Assembly (NCBI GenBank): GCA_002388665.1
Contig: DGMY01000037.1
Span: forward strand, 1-40,349
Length of the DNA: 40,349 bases
From: Opitutia bacterium UBA4506
GTDB taxonomy: Bacteria > Verrucomicrobiota > Verrucomicrobiia > Opitutales > Puniceicoccaceae
Reading direction: 5' to 3'
The stretch's first letter is position 1, and every line of letters starts with the position of its first letter. Below are positions 9,073 to 16,628 of the stretch, one piece after another. Made by a program: the position numbers and the translations under genes. The notes under the pieces were generated by a model. It made no database searches, was not told where the DNA came from, and worked only from the letters and a program-made list of their open reading frames with translations.

Positions 9073-9765
9073 ATGAAACTCTCGCCCATCCTCGCCCTGA
9101 CCCTCACCTGCTCGAGCCTACCCGCAATTGGCCAGACCATCATCTCCTACAGCGATGCTGACCGCATGGATTCATCGAACGACGGAGTTACCTGGTCATT
9201 CCCCAACAGCAACGACTCGGCACTATTGGCCGGTGATTCGAGCAATGGAGACACAATTTTTGAGTCTGCGATCCTGATCGACATTTCGGCTTTCGACTCA
9301 GAAATTGCGGCCGCCAGCGAGATCATCCTGAATATTGCCTACAGCAGTATCCTGGGCACTGGCCAAGACGTAACCGCGATCCTCTTCGGCACGAACGACG
9401 GAACGACCAGCGCCATCGGAGCGACCACTTTCCACGATTCGGCCATCGCCAACAACGCAACAGGCAACGCGGGAACGATCCTCTCCACTGAATTTTCGGC
9501 TCCGGGAGTCGCGTCATACGACGTCTCCTCGATTCTCCCCTCCCTAACTACCTTTGACTACGTAGGGGTGCTACTCACCTCTGGAATTACAACGAACACC
9601 GGCAGCGAGGCGGACGCGTTAACCTTCTACCGCACCACCTCGCTCGACAATCAAGCCAACGGCGGAGCCTATTTTGAAGTGATCCCGGAACCCAACTCCT
9701 CCGCGACCCTCGCTGGAGTGATTGCCATCGGAGTGAAACTCATCCGGCGTCGCCGAGCTTCCTAA
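9073..9765 (+). CDS. PEP-CTERM sorting-domain protein
   Basis: A secreted protein of 230 residues. The start at 9073 was chosen because MKLSPILALTLTCSSLPAIGQ is a complete signal peptide; an in-frame ATG 18 codons earlier would only add a non-signal extension. The C-terminus shows IPEPNSSATLAGVIAIGVKL followed by IRRRR: a PEP motif, a hydrophobic helix and a basic tail, the recognition signal for exosortase-mediated sorting. The middle (ESAILIDISA, SEIILNIAYSS, VASYDVSSIL, DYVGVLLTS, DALTFYRTTS) resembles DNRLRE-type beta-sandwich modules found in cell-surface and carbohydrate-associated proteins; this is a weak similarity from memory. No exosortase gene is in the window. Probably an extracellular matrix or surface protein. 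Confidence 0.85.
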   Translation: MKLSPILALTLTCSSLPAIGQTIISYSDADRMDSSNDGVTWSFPNSNDSALLAGDSSNGDTIFESAILIDISAFDSEIAAASEIILNIAYSSILGTGQDVTAILFGTNDGTTSAIGATTFHDSAIANNATGNAGTILSTEFSAPGVASYDVSSILPSLTTFDYVGVLLTSGITTNTGSEADALTFYRTTSLDNQANGGAYFEVIPEPNSSATLAGVIAIGVKLIRRRRAS

Positions 9766-10099
9766 GTTAAACGGCCGACGAGGAACCCTCTTCCTTGTTT
9801 GGACCATAGAAAGTCTGCCCTCTGATCGGCCACCCACTCCCCCTGCGGTTCGGTTCTCCTACTTCGACCGGCGCGTCCAGGACGGAAGCGGCCTTGTTCC
9901 TCACCCCAAAAGCGATCCCTCCAGAGCAAACCGCCCAAATTTCCTCCATTTTAATAGGATAAATGAAGGTCTCATTGTTCCGCAATCCGTTCACCCTAGC
10001 GTATTTCCTTTTCATCGGCGGCCCCCCTGCCCCGAGCAACCCCGATGCCCCCACCCCGTCTCAGCGGGCCCATTTTTCAAAAAATCCCAACCCAATTCT
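9766..10099. other. Intergenic region, 334 bases
   Basis: No convincing gene. A 95-codon open frame on the minus strand has no family resemblance and no ribosome site, and looks like chance. The AT-rich patch at 9940-9965 (TTTTAATAGGATAAAT) may carry the promoter of the beta-helix gene that follows. No hairpin terminator for the PEP-CTERM gene was found. Confidence 0.4.
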
Positions 10100-12253
10100 A
10101 TGAACATAATCCGAACCCTCACTCTGTTTCTCGCCCTATCCAGTTGGGCGTTTGGCAGCGAACTCATAAAAAACGGAAACTTCGAAACGTGGTCTGACGG
10201 TCAGCCCGCATCATGGACGGTTCGATCCAAGCAGGACGTCCATCCCCTATCGGACAAAGGGGGCATGGAAGTAACCATCGTCAAATCCGCCAAAGGATAC
10301 GGTGAGATTCTCCAAAAGATCCAATTGGACCCGAACAAGCGCTATCGCCTAACGGCCGACATCAAAAGCGACAAATCCGGCTTGGCCTTCCTCCAGATCA
10401 AACGGTATGCGAACAGCAAGGAACTGGATCGCAACAGCACCGGCCGGAGCAAGGGAGCAGAATGGACCACCGTTGAGAAGACATTTGATACGAACAACGT
10501 CGACTACGTAGAAATCCTCCTACGCTGGAACCAAAAAGAAGAAGCGGTTGGCTCGTCCTTGGCCTTCCAAAACGTCAGTGTCGTCGAGATTCCACCACTC
10601 GCCCACAACGGCGAAGAAGTAGGACCACGCGCTGTCCCGACCTTTAATTCGATCGGCCTCTACTGGAAACCCACCGGAGGAACGGCGAGCCGCAGCGTCA
10701 CGACTGAATACCGGAAGAAAGGAGAATCCGACTGGAACGAAGCCCTCCCCCTCTGGTTCGACGCGACCGAGCACCCCGGGGGCGCTGCGAAGCACACCGC
10801 AGAGTATCGCGGCAGCATCGTCTACCTCGACGCCGGCACCACCTACGAAGTACGCCTGAAACTCCAAGAGGGCCCGGAACGAGTCTTCGACGTGACGACC
10901 TGGGATGAAGATTTCAAAATCGCCCGCACCGTGACTCTTCCCAAGAGCCAAAGCGAAATGTACACGATCACCGAAGGCGGCAACGAGACCGACGGCTACG
11001 TACTCTACGAAGCCGAACCCGGCACCGAGTGGGACATCGACAACAAAGCCGCAGCCAACATCAAAATCGAAGCTCCCTGGGTCATTGTTCGCGGACTGAC
11101 CATGAAAGGCGGCAAGAACCACGGCATCGTATTGGGCGACGTCAACCACATCGTGATTGAAGATTGCGACATCTCCAACTGGGGAGAAACCCGCGAAAGC
11201 GGCCAGGCGAAGAACCTGAATTCGGCAATCTACAGTGGTTCGAAGAAGCTGCACAACGTCGTCATCCAGAACTGCGAAATGCACCACCCGCGCAGTGACA
11301 GTAATTCCTGGAATCAAAAACGACCCGGTACAAAGAGCAAGCACCCTGAAGGTCCACAAGCGATCTCCTTCCGAGGCGGCAAAGGGCTGTACGTCATCCG
11401 CAACAACCGCATCTACTCCGACATGGAGCACATGTTCAATGACGCGATGGGCGAGTACGCCAACTTCAGCTTCGGTGGATTCCCTAACCGCGACACTGAC
11501 ATTTACAACAACTACGTCTCACACTGTTGGGACGACGGCCTCGAGATCGAAGGTGCGAACATGAATGTTCGGGTGTGGAACAACTACATCGACATGACCT
11601 ACGGAGCCATTGGCGGTGCGACAACCTCGCTGGGACCAGTCTATTATTTCCGCAACATCTACGGAGTCTCCCGCAAACACGAAGGAACGGAACCCAACGA
11701 CTACCGCGGGCACTACCTTCTCAAACTGGGAAATCCGAAGCTCACCTATACCCAGGGCAAAATCTTCCTCATGCACAACACGACCCTCCAACCACCTGCG
11801 TTCGAGGGATACCACGAGCCCTCCAGCGGAGCTCAATCGGGGCTGGCATTCACCAACAAAAGCTACCACCAGGAGAACATCACCAGCCGCAACAACATCC
11901 TCCAACTCCGGAAAGACTCGGACTGGGCGATCAAGGACGTTCAAGAAACGGCCACCAGCGACTACGACTACGACCTCTACATCGGTCGGGTGAAGGCGCG
12001 CCCGGGATCCGAAGAAAACGGGATCAACGCTGCACCCATCTATGAGCGTGCACCGGATGGCCGCCTCTGGCCCGCACCGGGGACACCTGGTTACGACGAC
12101 GCAGAGCGCATCCCCAACTTCAATGACGACTTTGCGGGTTCCGGTCCGGATCGCGGCGCTGTGGAAACGAACAGCAAGGAGCCCAAACCTGAAACGTGGC
12201 CGATTTTCCCGGAGAACTACAGCCCTCCCGCAGAATCTCCTACGGAATCCTGA
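10100..12253 (+). CDS. Secreted CBM / FnIII-like / right-handed parallel beta-helix protein
   Basis: 717 residues with signal peptide MNIIRTLTLFLALSSWAFGS. Residues ~20-160 (LIKNGNFETWSDGQPASWTV, then KIQLDPNKRYRLTADIKSDKSG) have the CBM4/9-like jelly-roll pattern seen in CenC-type binding modules. Residues ~175-270 (PTFNSIGLYWKPTGG, VTTEYRKKGESDW, YEVRLKL) look like a fibronectin-type III module. Residues ~275-610 show beta-helix coils: IKIEAPWVIVRGLTMKGG, HGIVLGDVNHIVIEDCDISN, LHNVVIQNCEMHH, LYVIRNNRIYSD, TDIYNNYVSHCWDDGLEIEG and NVRVWNNYID. This is typical of polysaccharide lyases, epimerases and related glycan-active enzymes. The DDGLEIEG segment is the sort of acidic patch found at beta-helix active or calcium sites. 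Substrate is unknown. It is closed by a bidirectional terminator. Confidence 0.82.
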   Translation: MNIIRTLTLFLALSSWAFGSELIKNGNFETWSDGQPASWTVRSKQDVHPLSDKGGMEVTIVKSAKGYGEILQKIQLDPNKRYRLTADIKSDKSGLAFLQIKRYANSKELDRNSTGRSKGAEWTTVEKTFDTNNVDYVEILLRWNQKEEAVGSSLAFQNVSVVEIPPLAHNGEEVGPRAVPTFNSIGLYWKPTGGTASRSVTTEYRKKGESDWNEALPLWFDATEHPGGAAKHTAEYRGSIVYLDAGTTYEVRLKLQEGPERVFDVTTWDEDFKIARTVTLPKSQSEMYTITEGGNETDGYVLYEAEPGTEWDIDNKAAANIKIEAPWVIVRGLTMKGGKNHGIVLGDVNHIVIEDCDISNWGETRESGQAKNLNSAIYSGSKKLHNVVIQNCEMHHPRSDSNSWNQKRPGTKSKHPEGPQAISFRGGKGLYVIRNNRIYSDMEHMFNDAMGEYANFSFGGFPNRDTDIYNNYVSHCWDDGLEIEGANMNVRVWNNYIDMTYGAIGGATTSLGPVYYFRNIYGVSRKHEGTEPNDYRGHYLLKLGNPKLTYTQGKIFLMHNTTLQPPAFEGYHEPSSGAQSGLAFTNKSYHQENITSRNNILQLRKDSDWAIKDVQETATSDYDYDLYIGRVKARPGSEENGINAAPIYERAPDGRLWPAPGTPGYDDAERIPNFNDDFAGSGPDRGAVETNSKEPKPETWPIFPENYSPPAESPTES

Positions 12254-12283
12254 GTTGTTTAGCGACAGTCTGAATTTAAATAA

Positions 12284-12317
12284 AAACCCCGGAACTGAAT
12301 CCACAGTTCCGGGGTTT
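12284..12317 (+). terminator. Bidirectional terminator between convergent genes
   Basis: A 13-bp perfect stem (12284-12296 with 12305-12317, core CCCCGGAACT) and an 8-base loop. The plus strand continues with a T-rich run and the minus strand exits into TTTTTA, so it can stop both the beta-helix gene and the minus-strand fru-oprB transcript. Confidence 0.9.
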
Positions 12318-12412
12318 AATTTTGTGAGAGACAACTCCTCGTCATCATCTCCCTTCCAGCGCTCTTACTGAAAGGTGAATCATCTTTTTGCCAGCAATAG
12401 CTCGCGCGGAAA

Positions 12413-13672
12413 TCAGAAACTCGCGCCGAACTGCACCCCGAGAACGATTGCGTTATCGATGTCGCCTGTACCACCCGGATTGATGACATACTGCACATCG
12501 GGTTGCGCGTAGATTGAGTCTGTAATCGCGATACGGTACCCCGTCTCAAGAACCATCTCATTATCTACACTACTGCCACCTCCGGCGACGAGCTCATCGG
12601 AATAATCATCGCTGAACTGGCCGTAGGTAAAAAAGGCGACGGCACGGTCATCGGGACGGCCAGGGATGAGCCCCTTGTAGTTCGCCCCAATGCTACTTTG
12701 TATGGGCATGATTGCCACCTCTTGCTGTGCGGTGTAGGCGAAAGTGAGAAAGAGTACCAGACCCTCGTCGCTGCCCTCCTGTTCACGGTACACCTGATAA
12801 TCTGTCCCTCCGTAAAACCGGATAAACTCATTGGTAGTGCTGTCGGTATTGAACTGATCCATGTTGTATCCGAAAGTCTGATTCAGACCGGCATAAAAGC
12901 GAAACGGCTTATCTGCCAAATCAGGCGTCCAATCGTATTGGGCAAAGATGGAGACACCATCCTCACTCCCAATCCCCATATCGACTCCATGTTTGTCGGG
13001 ATCAAACATATCCGGGGAGAGCTGGAAGAGACCCACCTGAACCTTGCTATCCTCAGCGACATCGACCCGGACACGACCGCCCCATACCGCGAATGGATAA
13101 GAAGTCATCACACCGTCAAACAGCACGGCACGGATCTGCCCATTGACTGCGTTATTGAGCGAGTAGCTATAGTACGGTGATCCCACAAAATCATCAGTCG
13201 CGGTCATGCGTCCACCTTTGACCGAAATGTCTCCATCACGAAACTGCTTTTCCAGAGTAACGTTGTAGAGAAATATGGTTTGGCCACCGACCAACTGCAT
13301 TACACTGTATTGGCTACCTACCGCCTCGGTTAAATCGTCTCCTTGGCGGTAGATTCCTGATACAACAAAGTCGGTATCCTCCCAACCTAGCATGGTTTCC
13401 AGATCGAACTCCGCACCGAAGAAAGTATCGCTGGCAAAATCGCTGGTCCGGTAAAGACCTCCGTCCACGTTGCCCGCGTAGATCGCATTGAAGTACGCGA
13501 AGAACTCGATACCCTGCCCGGAAAGCTCCGATCGGAGCCCTCCCCAGTCCCCGGTCAAGCGGTCACTGTAAGGTTCCTTTTCATAGGGATCATAATTCTC
13601 ATAGGCGAAGGCCGTAGTAGCTGCCGCGAGCAAAGCCGATGACAGAAGGGTTGTGGGGTATTTATTTTTCAT
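12413..13672 (-). CDS. Carbohydrate-selective porin, OprB family
   Basis: Outer-membrane beta-barrel thought to let sugars diffuse into the periplasm. The ATG at 13672 gives the signal peptide MKNKYPTTLLSSALLAAATTAFA; an ATG 13 codons earlier would spoil it. The mature part has the OprB opening DRLTGDWGGLRSELSGQGIEF, then alternating aromatic/hydrophobic strands (FFAYFNAIYAGNVDGGLYR, DFVVSGIYRQGDDL), the family-like GGRMTATDDFVGSPYYSYS, and a terminal strand ending in phenylalanine (VLGVQFGASF), the Bam-type signal. The 419 residues fit the family. It lies 141 bases downstream of fruA on the same strand and ends near the terminator at 12.3 kb, which suggests that it is the outer-membrane entry point for the sugar handled by the fructose PTS. 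It may also have its own promoter in the gap. Confidence 0.88.
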   Translation of the reverse strand: MKNKYPTTLLSSALLAAATTAFAYENYDPYEKEPYSDRLTGDWGGLRSELSGQGIEFFAYFNAIYAGNVDGGLYRTSDFASDTFFGAEFDLETMLGWEDTDFVVSGIYRQGDDLTEAVGSQYSVMQLVGGQTIFLYNVTLEKQFRDGDISVKGGRMTATDDFVGSPYYSYSLNNAVNGQIRAVLFDGVMTSYPFAVWGGRVRVDVAEDSKVQVGLFQLSPDMFDPDKHGVDMGIGSEDGVSIFAQYDWTPDLADKPFRFYAGLNQTFGYNMDQFNTDSTTNEFIRFYGGTDYQVYREQEGSDEGLVLFLTFAYTAQQEVAIMPIQSSIGANYKGLIPGRPDDRAVAFFTYGQFSDDYSDELVAGGGSSVDNEMVLETGYRIAITDSIYAQPDVQYVINPGGTGDIDNAIVLGVQFGASF

Positions 13673-13813
13673 GGGTATTGGTGATAGTAAGAGCTGGCAC
13701 AATTTTGCCATTTCTCGATTTGGGGTTGTGGGGAGGATCCGGTTCGAAGCGATAGGGCTGCGAAACTAGATCCCGATTGGACAAAAGTGAGTCGGGTTAG
13801 GGGAACTAGACGG

Positions 13814-15577
13814 TCACACGACTGAAGCAGAAGACTGCTCCATCCCTTCCTTTGCGGCAGTGCCCAGAGGTTTCTTCACGATGCAAAGCGCTGTGGTCGC
13901 AACGATACAACCAGCCGCAATTGCCCCGAGGTAAGCCGCACCATTCACGATGGCGTTCGGAATGAGCATCACAAAGATCCCACCGTGTGGAACCATGAGT
14001 TCGCATCCAAAATACATTGAAAGAGCACCAGTTACAGCCGAACCCGCCACCATACAAGGGATGACGCGAAGAGGGTCGGCTGCTGCAAACGGAATCGCGC
14101 CCTCAGTGATAAAAGAAAGACCTAGAACAGCTGTCGCCTTGGAGGCCTCCCGTTCTTCCTTGGTAAAGCGACTGCGTGCAATATTTGCCGCGGCGGCACA
14201 AGCCAAGGGCGGAACCATTCCGCCCGCCATTACTGCGGCCATGGGTCCGGTGATATCGGTAGCGAGCAGACCTATACTGAAAGTGTAAGCGGCCTTATTG
14301 ACCGGCCCGCCCATGTCAAAGGCCATCATACCACCCAGGATGAGTCCCAAGGTAATCGCACTGCCTTCCTGCATGTTCCCTAGCCAACCCGACATTGCCT
14401 CGAGAACAACCTTCACTGGAGGGCCAACCACGTAGATCATTCCCAGACCGACAATGAGGGTGGAAAGGAGCGGGAGAATCAGGACAGGCTTCAGCCCCTC
14501 AAGGCTATCGGGAAGCTTAATGGAGCGATTCAGCCAGAGGGCCAGATATCCCGCAAGGAAGCCAGCCGCCAAACCTCCGAGGAAGCCCGCACCGACCTGA
14601 ACGGCCAACATTCCCCCAACGAGCCCAGGGGTTAGCCCCGGACGATCTGCAATTGAGAATGCGATGTAACCCGCCAGCACCGGAATGAAGAGGGCAAAGG
14701 CCGATTGGGCGCCGATCTGCATCAGAGCACTACCCAGAGTCCCTTCTTCTTCTCCGGCGTAGATACCCCCCACCGCGAAGGCGAGAGCGATGAGAAGCCC
14801 TCCGGCTACGACCAGAGGAAGCATGTGAGAAACACCGGTCATAAGATGCTTGTACGCACCCGTCCTCTGCTTCTTTGGCGGGCGCTTCAACGCACCTGAC
14901 TCCGAAGATTGGGAGCTATCAACCTCTAAACTCAATGCCTCATCGATCAAAGCGCCGGCATCATTGATCGCGGCCTTGGTTCCTGTCTCAAGAAGTCGCT
15001 TCCCACTAAACCGCGTCGTTTCAACGTTGGCGTCGGCAGCGACTACGACCGCATCGGCTTTCGCAATTTCCTCCTCAGTCAGTTCATTCTTCGCCCCAAC
15101 GGATCCACGGGTTTCCACCTTTATGGTATACCCCTTGGCGGTCGCGGCCCGAACCAATGCCTCGGCCGCCATGAATGTATGCGCAATACCGGTGGGACAG
15201 GAAGTAACTCCGACCAAGAATCGGGAAACTTTCTGATCTTCGCCGCTTTCAGTCGTCACCGGCTCAGCCACTTCAGCGAGCTCCGGAACAACCTCGGAGA
15301 GCACCTTGCGGGTATCACGGACGAGCTCGGCCGGGGTGACCCGAACCGCTGGAATCGACAGTGTGTCGGGGAACGACAAAGACCCGCGAGAGGCAAGAAC
15401 AAGCGCATCATCCTCCGGCATCAACCCAGCAATGATCGCCTGCAGGTCCAGGCTTTTCACGCAGAGGAGAGAATAACGGATGTCGAGGCCTTCCAGATCT
15501 GAAGAGACAGCAGACTCCGCCAACTGTTTCAGCGGAGACATCTCATCCGCTTCAATAACGATTTTTAGGTTTTTCAT
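13814..15577 (-). CDS. fruA: Fructose-specific PTS transporter, IIB'-IIB-IIC
   Basis: Inner-membrane permease that imports fructose and phosphorylates it to fructose-1-phosphate. Residues ~1-100 are a degenerate IIB' domain without the catalytic cysteine. Residues ~117-215 are the active IIB with phospho-cysteine Cys127 in GVTSCPTGIAHTFMA. After a charged linker (KRPPKKQR) comes the IIC membrane domain from about residue 240, with several helices and family motifs DMGGPVNKAAYTFS, SFITEGAIPFAAADP and MVPHGGIFV. The ATG at 15577 (MKNLKIVIEADE) is preferred to an in-frame TTG four codons upstream. It follows fruK by 33 bases. Phosphate should come from the IIA-HPr-EI fusion encoded two genes upstream, so the cluster holds a whole PTS chain. 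Confidence 0.95.
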   Translation of the reverse strand: MKNLKIVIEADEMSPLKQLAESAVSSDLEGLDIRYSLLCVKSLDLQAIIAGLMPEDDALVLASRGSLSFPDTLSIPAVRVTPAELVRDTRKVLSEVVPELAEVAEPVTTESGEDQKVSRFLVGVTSCPTGIAHTFMAAEALVRAATAKGYTIKVETRGSVGAKNELTEEEIAKADAVVVAADANVETTRFSGKRLLETGTKAAINDAGALIDEALSLEVDSSQSSESGALKRPPKKQRTGAYKHLMTGVSHMLPLVVAGGLLIALAFAVGGIYAGEEEGTLGSALMQIGAQSAFALFIPVLAGYIAFSIADRPGLTPGLVGGMLAVQVGAGFLGGLAAGFLAGYLALWLNRSIKLPDSLEGLKPVLILPLLSTLIVGLGMIYVVGPPVKVVLEAMSGWLGNMQEGSAITLGLILGGMMAFDMGGPVNKAAYTFSIGLLATDITGPMAAVMAGGMVPPLACAAAANIARSRFTKEEREASKATAVLGLSFITEGAIPFAAADPLRVIPCMVAGSAVTGALSMYFGCELMVPHGGIFVMLIPNAIVNGAAYLGAIAAGCIVATTALCIVKKPLGTAAKEGMEQSSASVV

Positions 15578-15610
15578 AGGGGGCAACAATTAGGGATTAG
15601 GAGTGTGAGG

Positions 15611-16606
15611 TTAGTTGCGATTGGGGTCGGAAATCCTCTGAACCGATGTCGACCGGACAGAACGATTCAGTGGTTGAATGGGAATCTGCGCCATCTGCCG
15701 CTGAATCACGTCCTTTCCCGGCAAATAGGGTTGAAGCATCTGCAATCGACTCCAGGCAAAGACGGTGGCCAGCCGAGCACAATCCGCCGGACTAGACTTT
15801 TGAGAGATTCCAGCGAGGACGCCTGCCAACATCGAATCACCGGCTCCCACGGTAGAGATCACTTTTACCTTTGGAGCGCCGGCCATCAGCTCGGCATCCG
15901 GGGTCAGGAAGAGAGCACCCTGGCCTCCGAGGGAAACCACAAGATTGGGAATTTTTTCCCGATGCAGATTTTTCGCGGCCGCCACAGCGGAGGAAAACTC
16001 GGTCAGGTCTTCGCCCAGATACTCTGAGAGCTCGTCGACATTGGGCTTAACCAGATCCGCCCCCGCATCAATAGCTGTAGCGAGAGCTTCACCGCTCGAG
16101 TCTACCGCTACCAATGAACCAGCCGAATGAACGGCCTTGATCAAAGTTCGCATATACTCCGGTTTCACGTTTTTAGGCAAACTTCCGGCGAGGACAACCC
16201 ACATTCCGGGCTTGGCAATTTTCTGGATCCGATCAACCAGATCCCGTTGCTGAGTCTCCAACGGCGACGGCCCCAATAGATTGATATCGGTGGTTTCACT
16301 AGAGTTCGTATCAACTATTTTGATACCTGTTCGTGTTTCTCCACCAACCCGGATAAACTCATCCCTCAGCCCATACTCTTTGAAATGCTTCGAGAAGATC
16401 GAGGGATTACTGGCCCCAAGAAATCCCGTGACCGCAACCGACTTTCCATAAAGTGACAGCATAGTCGCCACATTGATCCCCTTCCCCCCTGCTTGTCGGT
16501 GCGAGTCCTTCGCTCGATGGACCGCGCCTGGAGTAAGGTCTTCGACAAAGATCGTCTGATCAATCGCCGGGTTAAGAGTAACCGTAATAAATTCTAGATT
16601 TTCCAT
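15611..16606 (-). CDS. fruK: 1-phosphofructokinase
   Basis: PfkB/ribokinase-family kinase converting fructose-1-phosphate to fructose-1,6-bisphosphate with ATP. Motifs: substrate end VTLNPAIDQTIFVEDLTPG, the signature AGGKGINVATMLSLYG, VDSSGEAL, VKPNVDELSEYLG and the catalytic anion-hole STVGAGDSMLAGVLAG with the base Asp. The ATG at 16606 has AGAGGA upstream. 331 residues is slightly longer than usual because of a polar C-terminal tail of about 20 residues. It sits 22 bases after fruB and 33 before fruA, the classical fruBKA order. Its product feeds the aldolase at 1.05-2.08 kb. Confidence 0.95.
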   Translation of the reverse strand: MENLEFITVTLNPAIDQTIFVEDLTPGAVHRAKDSHRQAGGKGINVATMLSLYGKSVAVTGFLGASNPSIFSKHFKEYGLRDEFIRVGGETRTGIKIVDTNSSETTDINLLGPSPLETQQRDLVDRIQKIAKPGMWVVLAGSLPKNVKPEYMRTLIKAVHSAGSLVAVDSSGEALATAIDAGADLVKPNVDELSEYLGEDLTEFSSAVAAAKNLHREKIPNLVVSLGGQGALFLTPDAELMAGAPKVKVISTVGAGDSMLAGVLAGISQKSSPADCARLATVFAWSRLQMLQPYLPGKDVIQRQMAQIPIQPLNRSVRSTSVQRISDPNRN

Positions 16607-16628
16607 GATCGATGTCCTCTTTTGATTT

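Noticed and set aside
9767..10054. 95-codon minus-strand frame between the PEP-CTERM and beta-helix genes
   Set aside because: No Shine-Dalgarno, no recognisable domain, atypical composition; treated as non-coding.
10520..11431. 303-codon open frame on the minus strand inside the beta-helix gene
   Set aside because: Shadow of the beta-helix gene; Val/Ala/Asp-rich with no signal or domain.
13673..13711. In-frame 13-codon extension of the OprB porin gene
   Set aside because: The ATG at 13672 yields a canonical signal peptide, and the longer start has no ribosome site.
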